Origin: Cyanosarcina radialis HA8281-LM2
Lineage (GTDB): Bacteria > Cyanobacteriota > Cyanobacteriia > Cyanobacteriales > CCAP-1448
Length of the DNA stretch: 64,000 bases
NCBI GenBank assembly: GCA_019359615.1
Contig: JAHHHA010000012.1
Coordinates: 1 to 64,000, forward strand
Direction of reading: 5' to 3'
The notes beneath the pieces are model-generated. The model was given only the letters and a program-made list of their open reading frames with translations, did not search any database and had not been told where the DNA came from. Below are positions 16,571 to 26,212 of the stretch, piece by piece (position 1 is the first letter of the stretch; the number at the start of each line of letters is the position of its first letter). The position numbers and the translations under genes were made by a program.

Positions 16571-19204
16571 ATGATCGACATTAATTGGAGTAAAAATAGA
16601 CGTAAAAAAGTTATTTTTGAGATTAACGACAAAGGCAGTTTCGAGCAAGGTTTCGCAGTGAAACTCTTAATTAAAGATGAAGATAGCGGTAAGCTTCTAG
16701 CTAAAACTGAAGGTAATCTCTCTCCTACAATTGAAATTTTAGAACTCTATCAGCAATGGCAAAATCATTATCTCTCCTGGGGCAAAACATACCGATGGTG
16801 GGGAAGACAGATTGAAATTCCAGAAGAAATCATTACCAATATCTCCACTATAGATGAATGTCAAAGTGCGGCTATAGCTCTAGCAAAAGGTTTGAATAAA
16901 TGGCTCAAGCAGTCTGACTTAAACAAGATCGAACACACCTTATTAATGACAGTAAATCCTACCGATCTGGTTGCTGTTGAGTCTGTGCGTTTCATTCTCC
17001 AAACTCAAAGAATTGAATTACAGCGTCTTCCTTGGCACGAGTGGCATTTTTTACAAGAGAATTACTCAAACGCTGAAATGGCTCTAAGTATAAGCGAGAT
17101 CCCGCACAAACAACTTCCCACGCGACAAGTTAGAGTTCTAGCCATCTTGGGTAGCGATGAAAACATTGATATTGTAACTGACTTAAATTCTCTCAACAAA
17201 CACCTAAAACAAGTAGAGATCGATGTCATCAGAAACGAACATGATGCTCCATTGACTCGTAGCAAACTTAAGAATAAGTTGCGAAATTTAGTACAAAAGC
17301 AAAATTTAGATGTGATATTTTTTGCTGGACACTCTTCTTCCACTTTCTCTGAAGAATCGCTAGATATTCACCAGGTATCAACCGATTTACCCGTCAAGAT
17401 TTGGATTAGCAAGGAAGAATATTTCTCCCCTCTGGATGAAGGATTCAAAAACATTTTCAAGCAAGCAGTTAAAAAAGGCTTGAAGCTAGCGATCTTTAAT
17501 TCCTGCGATGGTTTGGGATTAGCAAGACAGCTAGCAGACTTACAGATTCCTCACATGGTTGTCTTCAAAGAACCCGTACATGACAAAGTAGCCCAAGCTT
17601 TTTTAGAGGAATTTTTGCAAAAATTTGCTACAGGTAGCCCCTTGCATTTAGCTGTTAATGAATCTCGCCAGTGGCTACAAGATGAATTAGAAGAAAATTC
17701 TCCTGGAGCCTCATATTTACCAGCCGTTTTTGTTAATCCTGAAGAACCACCATTTACCCTCAAAAGGTTTTCCATGCCTAAAATACCTCCGATAGTATAT
17801 GTAGTTTTGGGTGTTACCGCTCTAGGTTTAGGTTGGAATTTAGTAAGCCATCCTAAAAAAAATAGTGCATTACCTGGTGTTATGGTATCAGCTTGCGATC
17901 GACCAGGAGAACAAGACAATCCCTATTTTAGCTGCGGCGAAAATATACTATTAAAAGATCCCAATAAACAGCCTTTGGATGAAAAGAAAAATGGCACAGC
18001 AGCATTTGCGAGAGGCGATTACAAAGGAGCAATAAACTTTCTACAACAAGCATGGAATAAAGAGAAGGACCCCGAAACGCTTATTTACCTGAATAATGCG
18101 AGAATTGCTAATGAGAAAAATGTTAGAACTATAGCTGTAGCTATTCCTGCTTCAAACACTCCTATTTTGGTACCAACAAGTTTACTGAAAGGAGTTGCGG
18201 ATCGACAAGATAATTGGAATAATAACAAAGAAAATCCTTGGAAACTCCGCGTTACGATCGTAGACGATGGTAATGATGAAATTCAAGGACAGGAAGTAGC
18301 TCAAGAAATTGTAAAGCGTACTGAGATTCTGGTGGTTCAAGGACACTATAGCTCGCAAGTCACCATCCCAAATAAAGATATTTATCAGCAAAATAAAGTA
18401 GTGTCTATTAGTTCCACGGCGACGGCTGCTCAATTAACGTCTGGAGGAAACGATAATTTTTTCTTGAGAGTTGGATCTGTAAATCGATATGCTGGCGATG
18501 ATGTGGCAGATTATGTGGCTAAAAATCACAAGAAAATTGCTATATTTTATACTCCAGAAGATCCATTCAGTAAATCAATAACTGGAGAACTGGAAACACA
18601 TTTAAAAGGCGGAGTAGTAATAGTTAAGAAGTTTAACTTATCGCAGCATCCAGCCCAGGCAAAAAGTGAAATTGAACAGGCAAGGAAACTGGGAGCTACA
18701 GCTTTGATAGTGTTTCCTGGTGCTTACACTGCCAGGTACGAACAAGATCATGTATTAAAATTAGTCGAACAAAATAATGGTCAACAAGTAATAATTGGAA
18801 ATGAAGCTATATATGACAGCCATCTGTTAAAGCTAGGATTGCCAGCACTGAGTAAAATGGTCATTACTATTCCTTGGCATCCATTAGATAACAAGAATAA
18901 AAATCCACAATTGCTAAGCAAAGTGCCTGATTGGTGGGGATCTAAGAGTAATCTAAACTGGCGAATTATCTTATCTGCTGATGCCACAAAAGTTATTCTT
19001 ACAGCTTTATCTAACTCAGAACCAGATCGAGTTAAAATCCAGCAAGTTTTAGTTAATCCTAACTTTAAAACTGAAGGGATAACTGGCGACATTGGTTTTG
19101 ACGGAAGTAGCGATCGCCAGCAAAGAATAAACGTTCTAGTACAACCAGATTGCGATCTTGAGTCTAAGACTTGTTCTGGAGTTAAACCTATTTCCAACAA
19201 CTAA
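16571..19204 (+). CDS. CHAT protease - transmembrane - periplasmic ligand-binding fusion
   Basis: This 877-residue protein has several parts. Residues 1-~395 form a cytosolic caspase-like CHAT domain with the His-Cys dyad H254 (FFAGHSSS) and C312 (IFNSCDG). One membrane helix lies at about 405-425. A short TPR-like helical hairpin (FARGDYKGAINFLQQAW) comes next, then a type I periplasmic-binding fold (about 518-870: VQGHYSSQVTIP, VSISSTATAAQLT, IAIFYTPEDPFSKS) like the amino-acid receptor SBPs. The simplest reading is a membrane receptor that binds a small ligand outside and controls a protease inside. The ligand and the protease target are unknown. Confidence 0.88.
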   Translation: MIDINWSKNRRKKVIFEINDKGSFEQGFAVKLLIKDEDSGKLLAKTEGNLSPTIEILELYQQWQNHYLSWGKTYRWWGRQIEIPEEIITNISTIDECQSAAIALAKGLNKWLKQSDLNKIEHTLLMTVNPTDLVAVESVRFILQTQRIELQRLPWHEWHFLQENYSNAEMALSISEIPHKQLPTRQVRVLAILGSDENIDIVTDLNSLNKHLKQVEIDVIRNEHDAPLTRSKLKNKLRNLVQKQNLDVIFFAGHSSSTFSEESLDIHQVSTDLPVKIWISKEEYFSPLDEGFKNIFKQAVKKGLKLAIFNSCDGLGLARQLADLQIPHMVVFKEPVHDKVAQAFLEEFLQKFATGSPLHLAVNESRQWLQDELEENSPGASYLPAVFVNPEEPPFTLKRFSMPKIPPIVYVVLGVTALGLGWNLVSHPKKNSALPGVMVSACDRPGEQDNPYFSCGENILLKDPNKQPLDEKKNGTAAFARGDYKGAINFLQQAWNKEKDPETLIYLNNARIANEKNVRTIAVAIPASNTPILVPTSLLKGVADRQDNWNNNKENPWKLRVTIVDDGNDEIQGQEVAQEIVKRTEILVVQGHYSSQVTIPNKDIYQQNKVVSISSTATAAQLTSGGNDNFFLRVGSVNRYAGDDVADYVAKNHKKIAIFYTPEDPFSKSITGELETHLKGGVVIVKKFNLSQHPAQAKSEIEQARKLGATALIVFPGAYTARYEQDHVLKLVEQNNGQQVIIGNEAIYDSHLLKLGLPALSKMVITIPWHPLDNKNKNPQLLSKVPDWWGSKSNLNWRIILSADATKVILTALSNSEPDRVKIQQVLVNPNFKTEGITGDIGFDGSSDRQQRINVLVQPDCDLESKTCSGVKPISNN

Positions 19205-19347
19205 TAATTAATCCGGTTCATATTTAGTTTCCAAGAGAGTGGAGATTTAAGCTTTCTACAATTAACTATATATCTAGAACCAGAATAGTGCATTTTCTTT
19301 TCACTCTATCCCAATAAGATACTAAGTAGGTTAATAGGGTAAGAGAA

Positions 19348-20085
19348 ATGAAACAACTAATTCATTGGTTAATTGGTGAAGGCAAATTCAAACTCTTCAT
19401 ATATTGGTTGATTGGCGAAAAAGCTGGATTTGCCTTAGTAGGCATTTGGAATTGGTTGTGGGGAATTCCGGTAGAATCGGGTGGCAAGATTGCGGTAGAA
19501 GTGGCAGAAGAGTCTCTCGAAGCCATGCAAAGAACCGTGACACAACTAACTGAATCTGTAGCCACAGTTGTAGCAGCTTATCAGAAAGCACAACAGAAAT
19601 ATGCCGATCGATTGCAGGAGTTCAAACAGGCAGAAAATCAAGCATTATTTGCCCATCAACGAGGGAATGAAGAAGCTGCCAGATTAGCAATGAGTCGGGC
19701 AATTGCGATCGAACGCTTGCTTCCAAAAATTGCCGAACAAGTAGCTCAAGCTGAAAAAGTTGTAATTGCCTCTAAAGAAAAACTATATCGAGAACGAGAG
19801 AAATTAGAAGCTTATAAAACCGAGATGCAAAATCTCAAAGCTTTAGCAGAAATCAACGAAGCATTAGCTGCGATCGCCCAGATTGATAGTAGTTTAAACC
19901 TCGATTCAGCCCAGAATCAATTTGAGAACGCCCAATCAGCGGTTGAAGGGCGTTATCTGCAAGTCAATGCCCGTGCAGAACTTTCAGAAAGCCACGTTGA
20001 AAAGCTGCAAACCGATCTCGATCGCTTGACGCTTGACGAAGAAATTTCTCGTCGGTTGGCTCAATTGGACGTTGGAAAAAGCTAG
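19348..20085 (+). CDS. PspA/IM30-like coiled-coil membrane-associated protein
   Basis: In this 245-residue protein residues 1-50 are hydrophobic and Trp-rich (LIHWLIGE, FIYWLIGEKAGFALVGIWNWLWGIP) and should associate with membrane. Residues 50-245 are a long helical coiled coil. The segment LFAHQRGNEEAARLAMSRAIAIERLLPKIAEQVAQAEK resembles the PspA/IM30 (Vipp1) hairpin, which polymerises on stressed membranes. The match is by pattern, so family membership is moderate. It follows the CHAT gene by 143 bases in the same direction. Confidence 0.65.
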   Translation: MKQLIHWLIGEGKFKLFIYWLIGEKAGFALVGIWNWLWGIPVESGGKIAVEVAEESLEAMQRTVTQLTESVATVVAAYQKAQQKYADRLQEFKQAENQALFAHQRGNEEAARLAMSRAIAIERLLPKIAEQVAQAEKVVIASKEKLYREREKLEAYKTEMQNLKALAEINEALAAIAQIDSSLNLDSAQNQFENAQSAVEGRYLQVNARAELSESHVEKLQTDLDRLTLDEEISRRLAQLDVGKS

Positions 20086-20274
20086 AAAAGGTTATTTTTT
20101 AACGTCAAACCAACCAGAGATTTAATAAATTCATCTCTCTACATCTGTGTTTATCTGTGTACCCTTCGGGAAGCCGCTAGCGCGTCTACATCTGTGGATA
20201 AAAAACTAAAACAATTATGACTCAACACCATTCAACGAAAAAGAAAAAAAGCTAGCCTGCAAACAGTCAGGTTT
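20086..20274. other. Intergenic region with small dispersed repeats
   Basis: The region contains two ATCTGTG-rich pieces (ACATCTGTGTTTATCTGTGT and ACATCTGTGGATA) around CCCTTCGGGAAGCCGCTAGC-GCGTCTAC, a short inverted element seen widely in cyanobacterial genomes. No gene or clear terminator is visible between the convergent coiled-coil and dacB genes. Confidence 0.5.
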
Positions 20275-21813
20275 TTAACACCGACGCAAACGAGTCAATA
20301 GCAAAACAATTTCATCGATCGCTTGACGGCTAGTAGCAGCAGGTTGGTTGGATTGGTTGACAATAATGCTAAAAACTAACGGTTGATAATTAGGCGGATT
20401 CACGTAGCCAGATAAAGAGACTACACCCGTCATAGTTCCAGTTTTTGCTCGAACAATATCTTGGGCCGAAGTATTAACAAAGCGCCGTTTTAAACTACCG
20501 CTAATTCCAGCTAAGGGAAGAGATTCTCGATAAATTTTGGCATGGGGCGATCGCGTCATGGCCTTTAAAGTTTGCACCAACGCATCCGGACTGATAAAAT
20601 TGTGTCGAGATAGTCCAGAACCATCTACTAAAATGTAGCTTTGAGGATCGACACCCAATTGAGTTAATGTTTGCTTGAGATTCGCTAAACCCAAATCGAC
20701 GGTATTTTTTTGATAGGCAGTATTGGTTTTGCGATCGCTAACACCAATAGTTTTTAACAGCACTTCCGCATAGAGATTATTGCTGTTTTGATTTACTTCT
20801 TGCAATAGCTCGGATAATGGGGGAGATTCAACCGCTGCGACTTCTGGTTGGTTATAGTTCTCTTTGCTAGATACTATGCGAGCGTTTGTAACTCGAATTT
20901 GTTGCGATGAGAAAGCTAAGCGTAAGTGTTGTAAAAAATAATTAGCTGGGTCGAGAACTGCTAAAGATAAAGATTCTGGTTCGCCGTCAAGTGGGATCTG
21001 ACCTGTAATCTGCAAGGTAGATTTACCCAACACGCCAGCAGCCTCTACAGTCCTCTCTGAGCCTGCTGCGGCCGTCGTGGAATCATTTTTGACCTGTCTG
21101 GCGATCGCCTCTACAGGGTCGCCCCAAGCCAATTTAAGCGGGCTACCTACGGCTTGAGGAGATAGGGTGAGTTCGACCGCGTTTTGATTCAAAATCAAGC
21201 TGTTGACTGCCGTGCCGTAGTAGAACTGCACGTCTTCCCATTCCCAGCTAGGATCGACGACTGCACCCTGGAAATAGCCATCGTCTACGACTAACTGCTG
21301 GATCTGAGTATAGCCTTGACGCTTGAGTTGTTGGGCTAAATCGAGCAATTGAGCCTCCGTCAAACTCGGATCGCCTCTCCCTACCACCCGCAAAGATTTA
21401 ATATTGGGATCTTTACTGGTGTTATAAATCGAAGTGCGAATCCGAAAATCGGGACTTAGCTTGGTTAAGGCGGCGGCTGTCGTCAGGAGTTTGGTATTCG
21501 AGGCAGGAATAAAGTAACCGGATCGCTCTCGGCTGTAAAGGGGATTATTAGAAGATAGAGGTTCGATTAAAATCCCCCAGCGGGCGCGTTGAAACTGAGG
21601 GCGTTGGGCAATTGCATCAATGGCCGTTCCTAATTGCACCGGACAAATCGCCGCTGGAGGTGGGGCGGTAGTTGCAGGGGTAGATGACTGGGCGAAAACT
21701 GATTTGAGCGTTATTAGTGGGGTAGCGATACTCGCTAACGCGAACGCTGGCGCGAACGAAAGTAATAAACCACCAATTCCCTTACTAGTTGCCTCTATTT
21801 GTGGAAATTGCAA
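20275..21813 (-). CDS. dacB: D-alanyl-D-alanine carboxypeptidase / PBP4 (family S13)
   Basis: This 512-residue peptidoglycan DD-carboxypeptidase/endopeptidase acts in the periplasm. A signal peptide covers residues 1-42. The serine motif is S105-N-T-K108 (PASNTKLLTTAAAL), the second motif is DGSGLSRHN, and the third is RAKTGTMTGV. The large insertion between motif 1 and motif 2 is typical of PBP4. Translation starts at TTG 21813, with GGAGGA seven bases upstream. Confidence 0.93.
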   Translation of the reverse strand: MQFPQIEATSKGIGGLLLSFAPAFALASIATPLITLKSVFAQSSTPATTAPPPAAICPVQLGTAIDAIAQRPQFQRARWGILIEPLSSNNPLYSRERSGYFIPASNTKLLTTAAALTKLSPDFRIRTSIYNTSKDPNIKSLRVVGRGDPSLTEAQLLDLAQQLKRQGYTQIQQLVVDDGYFQGAVVDPSWEWEDVQFYYGTAVNSLILNQNAVELTLSPQAVGSPLKLAWGDPVEAIARQVKNDSTTAAAGSERTVEAAGVLGKSTLQITGQIPLDGEPESLSLAVLDPANYFLQHLRLAFSSQQIRVTNARIVSSKENYNQPEVAAVESPPLSELLQEVNQNSNNLYAEVLLKTIGVSDRKTNTAYQKNTVDLGLANLKQTLTQLGVDPQSYILVDGSGLSRHNFISPDALVQTLKAMTRSPHAKIYRESLPLAGISGSLKRRFVNTSAQDIVRAKTGTMTGVVSLSGYVNPPNYQPLVFSIIVNQSNQPAATSRQAIDEIVLLLTRLRRC

Positions 21814-21944
21814 AGATCGTCCTCCAAGAATACCATCTGCGATCGAGCTATTTTATGCTAGATTTGCCTGCGATCGCTATTCATCACAGGTAGCTTTCGA
21901 TCGCGATCTCTGCCAATCGCCTAAGCGGTGGCAACTTCATTCAA

Positions 21945-21990
21945 GGGCAGGCAGGATGCCTACCCGACAAGAATTGTTGGAGATCTCTAA
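21945..21990. repeat. Second copy of the GGCAGGCAGGATGCCTACC repeat
   Basis: It matches the copy at 8906-8953 with a few changes (CCGACAAGAATTGTTGGAGAT). Its edge CTAATG overlaps the stop codon (CTA on this strand, TAG on the minus strand) of the gene that ends at 21987. Confidence 0.7.
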
Positions 21991-22556
21991 TGGTAATATC
22001 CGACAATTCCTTCACCTTTAAGAGCAGCAAACTCCAGCCACTTTTGAATGGCTTTGAGTTCCTCTGTTTTCTCAGGGAATGCTGCCAAAGGCTCGACGCT
22101 AGCCGCCACTCTTTCAGCACTCCAGTAACCGTACAGAGGAAAATCATCCGGTGTAGGAAAGCTTACTGGCAAATAACAATTCAGCAGTTTAAACATCTCC
22201 ACAGTAGCTCCGGTTTCCGATAGATTAGCGCCGACCTCTTCTACCAAAAAGTCATAGCTGGCAGGATAAAACAAGTTATTATCCAGAAACTTCCCAAAGA
22301 ACTCAACGATATATTTAAAACCGTAGGCATAAAGCACGCGATCGAGATTTCTTTCATCCCCTATAATTAGATCGCGAATAGCCAAGAAGACCGAAGGCTC
22401 GCCCCTGTCGTTAGAATAACCAAGCTGTTGGTTAGTTGAAGCAATATCGTTTTTAAATCGACCTGATATAGCCCGTCTCAAGGAATCATCTCCCGAACCG
22501 CACGATTCCTTCAACTTGTCGATATTAACCGAGTAAGCCATCAATCCATAACTCAT
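21987..22556 (-). CDS. DUF7691-like protein of unknown function
   Basis: This 189-residue protein begins MSYGLMAYSVNIDKLKE. I set the start at 22556 because GGAGGG lies nine bases ahead; an upstream in-frame extension to 22643 reads through a dispersed repeat. Its N-terminus and the stretch YAYGFKYIVEFFGKFL recall DUF7691 proteins, but that label is from memory. No catalytic motif is visible. It is soluble and acidic, and its stop codon coincides with the end of a dispersed repeat. Confidence 0.7.
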   Translation of the reverse strand: MSYGLMAYSVNIDKLKESCGSGDDSLRRAISGRFKNDIASTNQQLGYSNDRGEPSVFLAIRDLIIGDERNLDRVLYAYGFKYIVEFFGKFLDNNLFYPASYDFLVEEVGANLSETGATVEMFKLLNCYLPVSFPTPDDFPLYGYWSAERVAASVEPLAAFPEKTEELKAIQKWLEFAALKGEGIVGYYH

Positions 22557-22639
22557 ACTCAGATCCCTCCTGTCAAAGCTTCTGAATTCAAAACTCCGTT
22601 CGCGCAGCGTTTCCGTAGGAAATACTCGGAATTCCGAAC

Positions 22640-23413
22640 TCAAAATCGATCTTTCATCCCTCGCAGTCTAGCAAAAGTCTGAATCGGATCTTGACTGTTA
22701 ACGGCAGCTTGGAGTTCTGGCATATCCCAACGCAGAAAAGGATTGGTTTGCTTTTCGATGCCAATTGTTGAAGGAATGGTAGATTGATGGCGATCGCGAC
22801 TGGCTTTTACTTGGGCAAAACGAGTTTTTAAATTTTGATTTTGCGGATCTACAGTCAGATCGAACTGAAGGTTTTTGAGCGTATATTCATGAGCGCACCA
22901 GACGCGAGTTGAATCTGGCAATCTTCGCAATTTACTCAGCGAATTCACCATTTGAGCGGGAGTACCTTCAAACAATCTGCCGCAGCCGCCAGCAAACAAG
23001 GTATCGCCGCAGAATAAATCTCCAGGTTCTCCCTCGGAAGCGGGCGGAAAGTAATAGGCGATATGGGCGCGAGTATGCCCTGGAATGAAGAGGATTTCGG
23101 CGGTGCGATCGCCAAAAGCAACGCGATCGCCTTCTTGTAAAAACACCCGCTGTCCTGGAATTCTACCTTCATCTTCTGCCCCACCATAAACCCAGACATC
23201 GGGAAATTCTTGGATCAGTTGCCGATTTCCACCGATATGATCGTGGTGATGATGAGTATTAAAAATTGCTACTAATTTAGCTCCAATTGCCTGAAGTTGT
23301 CGCAGCACTGGTTTAGCTTCGGCCGGATCGACGACGGCGGCAATCTTTTGACCTGAATCTGTTAGCAAAAAGATGTAGTTGTCAGAAAGGGCTGGAATTA
23401 AAGTTACTTGCAT
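22640..23413 (-). CDS. gloB: Hydroxyacylglutathione hydrolase (glyoxalase II)
   Basis: This 257-residue metallo-beta-lactamase-fold enzyme hydrolyses S-lactoylglutathione to lactate and glutathione, the second step of methylglyoxal detoxification. The metal motif [10 protein letters not shown] covers residues 53-62, with further ligands in [10 protein letters not shown] and [17 protein letters not shown]. The C-terminal HAGH domain ([18 protein letters not shown]) is present. Confidence 0.95.
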   Translation of the reverse strand: MQVTLIPALSDNYIFLLTDSGQKIAAVVDPAEAKPVLRQLQAIGAKLVAIFNTHHHHDHIGGNRQLIQEFPDVWVYGGAEDEGRIPGQRVFLQEGDRVAFGDRTAEILFIPGHTRAHIAYYFPPASEGEPGDLFCGDTLFAGGCGRLFEGTPAQMVNSLSKLRRLPDSTRVWCAHEYTLKNLQFDLTVDPQNQNLKTRFAQVKASRDRHQSTIPSTIGIEKQTNPFLRWDMPELQAAVNSQDPIQTFARLRGMKDRF

Positions 23414-23463
23414 AAGAGTTTAAATATGGAGTTTTTCAAATATAGCCAGTCTATTTGATTGGT

Positions 23464-23560
23464 GAACAGCCCTCACCCCCAACCCCTCTCCCACCTCACC
23501 CTGCCCTCTCCTACGAGGAGAGGGAAATGGAAGTTTCTTTTTACTGGAGAGGGGAGTATG
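23464..23560. repeat. Partial CCCTCACCCCCAACCCCTCT mosaic repeat
   Basis: It contains CCCTCACCCCCAACCCCTCT, CTCTCCTACGAGGAGAGGG and a second GGAGAGGGG. It shares the interior of the palindromic element (63219-63344) but lacks its ATATCAAATCCG ends. The rest of the 23414-23729 gap holds a TTGTGGGCTAGGCTTCCAGC-like repeat (23610-23640) and the galE leader. Confidence 0.7.
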
Positions 23561-23729
23561 AAACATAGCAACTCATTTAAACTCGCTATAGATGAGCTAC
23601 AGTATTTCTCTTGTGGGCTAGGCTTCCAGCCTGTCCCAGCGAGCGGCTGTTAGCAAAAGATCGCTGATGCTTAACTAGTCTAGGCTCTATGATAGTTAAA
23701 AAGTTATAGGGAAAGGATCGGTATCGTTA

Positions 23730-24716
23730 ATGAAGCCAACTATTTTAGTTACAGGGGGTGCAGGGTATATTGGCTCCCATGCAGTGCTAGCCCTAAAGCA
23801 GGCAGGCTATCGGGTAGTCATTCTCGATAACTTGGTTTACGGGCATCAAGACTTGGTGGAGAAGGTTTTACAAGTAGAACTTATTGTAGGAGATACGATC
23901 GATCGCCCTTTACTCGATCGCCTGTTTGCCAGCCATAAAATTGATGCGGTCATGCACTTTGCCGCCTATGCTTACGTAGGCGAGTCGGTAGAGGAGCCAG
24001 CTAAGTATTACCACAACAACGTCGTCGGTACTTTAACGCTCTTAGAGGCCATGCTAGCAGCCGGAGTGAAGAAATTTGTCTTTTCTTCTACCTGCGCTAC
24101 CTATGGAGTCCCTAAAACCGTTCCCATCCCTGAAGATCATCCTCAAGAGCCGATCAATCCCTATGGTGCGACTAAGTTGATGGTAGAACGGATGTTGGCT
24201 GATTTCGATCTGGCCTACGATTTTAAGTCGGTTTGCTTTCGCTATTTCAACGCCGCTGGTGCCGATCCTCAAGGGTTGCTGGGTGAAGATCACTCGCCCG
24301 AAACTCATTTAATCCCCTTGGTGCTAATGGCAGCTTTGGGCAAACGAGATTCGGTTTCGATTTATGGCACCGACTACCCTACGCCAGATGGGACTTGCAT
24401 TCGAGACTACATCCACGTTACCGATCTGGCTGAAGCCCACATTTTAGGATTGGAGTACCTGTTGCAAGGCGGCGATACCACGATTTTCAATTTGGGTAAT
24501 GGCAATGGCTTTTCGGTGAAGGAAGTCATCGATACGGCTAGAGAGGTGACGGGTAAAGAGATAAAAGCCGTAGAAACCGATCGCCGCCCTGGAGATCCCC
24601 CAATGTTAGTTGGCAGTAGCGATCGCGCCAGACAAATCTTGGGGTGGAATCCCCAATATGCCAATTTGAAGGATATTGTTACCCACGCTTGGCATTGGCA
24701 TCAAAAACGACATTAG
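23730..24716 (+). CDS. galE: UDP-glucose 4-epimerase
   Basis: This 328-residue extended SDR enzyme interconverts UDP-glucose and UDP-galactose using bound NAD. GGAGYIGSH begins at residue 8, the catalytic Ser/Thr lies in FSSTCATYG and the YxxxK in NPYGATKLMVE. PDGTCIRDYIHVTDLAEAH and NLGNGNGFSVKEVI are GalE hallmarks. No exopolysaccharide genes are adjacent. Confidence 0.95.
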   Translation: MKPTILVTGGAGYIGSHAVLALKQAGYRVVILDNLVYGHQDLVEKVLQVELIVGDTIDRPLLDRLFASHKIDAVMHFAAYAYVGESVEEPAKYYHNNVVGTLTLLEAMLAAGVKKFVFSSTCATYGVPKTVPIPEDHPQEPINPYGATKLMVERMLADFDLAYDFKSVCFRYFNAAGADPQGLLGEDHSPETHLIPLVLMAALGKRDSVSIYGTDYPTPDGTCIRDYIHVTDLAEAHILGLEYLLQGGDTTIFNLGNGNGFSVKEVIDTAREVTGKEIKAVETDRRPGDPPMLVGSSDRARQILGWNPQYANLKDIVTHAWHWHQKRH

Positions 24717-24735
24717 GATCTCGGCGGTTGAAATC

Positions 24736-24788
24736 GTAGGTTGGGTTGTAGGCGCAGCCTTAAGGCAGGGTACGCAGTGAAACCCAAC
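24736..24788. repeat. Diverged copy of the GTAGGTTGGGTT repeat
   Basis: GTAGGTTGGGTTGTAGGCGC, a GCCTTAAGGC palindrome, then GTGAAACCCAAC. The outer arms pair as GTTGGGTT/AACCCAAC. It lies between convergent galE and the kinase gene, so it may serve as a shared transcript end. Confidence 0.6.
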
Positions 24789-24806
24789 TAAATCTCATAT
24801 AAGTTT

Positions 24807-26156
24807 CTAAGAGTAAGAAATTGGCAATCCCAATCGATCGCTCAATTCGGTAGCCAGCCAATAGAGTTCTTCCGATGTCAGCGGATGATTCATAAACAGT
24901 TCGTATTTTCCTTTTTTAGTTATAATAATTAAATTCGATCTCATTTCGAGGTGGCAAAGATCCGCTCTTGGCGACGGGCGACTATATGGCCATTTTATTC
25001 CTAGCAACTCATTAGTCACAGAAATTTTCTCGCGATCGATCTGCAATCTAATTTGCCGAAATAAACCCCATAAGATTAATCTTAGCAAGAAAGCTGCTAG
25101 GCCTAGATCTAAGAAAATTAAAATAATTTCATTATAAGTAATAGACCAGTGAATTATCCAGAACAACAGCGGGGTAACAAATGAAATCAGAGCGATCGCG
25201 CCAAATCCTAAACCTTCTGGTGGAATTAAAATTTCGAGTAAATCGGCTTTTTTGGTTAATAGGACTTCGCTACCTGCTGGTTGCTTCACCACTGGTACTA
25301 GTTGAGGTCTAGGTTGAGGATTTTGTAGGGCTTCTAATGCCTGACTAGCCGAACTCAACCGTTTCTCTAAACTCGGTTCTGTCATCCACTCTAACCAACT
25401 AATAAAATCTCGATCGATAGATCTTCCTGTCAATATTTGCCGAAATTGAATCCGAAAGTCTTGCTGGGGTAGTTCTGTCGGATGCAAGCCAGTAATTACA
25501 TAGATTAATGTGGCTCCCAAGCTATACAAATCGGAAGCCGGAGTCGTGCGTCCGCCAAATTGTTCTGGGGGCATATATCCATAAGTACCGACAACCGTAA
25601 TCGTTCCTCCTTCCTTAGCCGCTAGAGTTTGCACGGAACCGAAATCAACTAAATAAACTTGACCGATACTATTACCAGAACGCTCTGTCAGCAAGATATT
25701 ACTTGGTTTAATATCTCGGTGAATTACAGGTGGTTGTCTCCTTTGAAGATAAATCAAAATTTCTAACAACAATTTGGCTAATTCTTTAACTTCTTCATTG
25801 CTAAAAGTCCGTCCGGATTTCAGATGTTCTTCTAAAGATTTACCTGCAATATAACTTTGAACTAGAGCGAAACTTTTATGGTGAGGTTCGTCGATCTCTA
25901 GGTAATCGACATAGCAGGGAATTGCCGGGTGAGAAAGTGCTTGTAGGGTTTGAGCTTCGCGTTCAAATAACTTGAGGTGTTGCCACTCAAAATCTTCGCT
26001 CAAAAGTAGCAGCTTGACGACAACTAATTCTTGAGTTTCTAAATTGCGAGCTAGCAGCGTTTCTCTTCCTACTCTTTCTCCCAATCGTTGCAGAACTTGA
26101 TAGCGTCCTCCTATCAGTTCGGGAAATGATTCATTTAAGGCGCGATCGATCGTCAT
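24807..26156 (-). CDS. Serine/threonine protein kinase with membrane-anchored tail
   Basis: This 449-residue Hanks-type kinase has catalytic Lys K48 (VVVKLL), catalytic loop VIHRDIKPSNILL, VDFGSV, and the activation-segment end GTYGYMPPEQFGGR. The glycine loop is degenerate (LGERVGRETLLA). After ~290 residues come two membrane helices (about 318-375) and a ~75-residue cytosolic tail. It is paralogous to the next gene and lies 56 bases downstream of it, so the pair probably arose by tandem duplication. Confidence 0.92.
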   Translation of the reverse strand: MTIDRALNESFPELIGGRYQVLQRLGERVGRETLLARNLETQELVVVKLLLLSEDFEWQHLKLFEREAQTLQALSHPAIPCYVDYLEIDEPHHKSFALVQSYIAGKSLEEHLKSGRTFSNEEVKELAKLLLEILIYLQRRQPPVIHRDIKPSNILLTERSGNSIGQVYLVDFGSVQTLAAKEGGTITVVGTYGYMPPEQFGGRTTPASDLYSLGATLIYVITGLHPTELPQQDFRIQFRQILTGRSIDRDFISWLEWMTEPSLEKRLSSASQALEALQNPQPRPQLVPVVKQPAGSEVLLTKKADLLEILIPPEGLGFGAIALISFVTPLLFWIIHWSITYNEIILIFLDLGLAAFLLRLILWGLFRQIRLQIDREKISVTNELLGIKWPYSRPSPRADLCHLEMRSNLIIITKKGKYELFMNHPLTSEELYWLATELSDRLGLPISYS

Positions 26157-26212
26157 TGAACCTCTGGTAAAATCAAACTTTTATTAGATTCTATTTGCTG
26201 GATTACAGAAGT

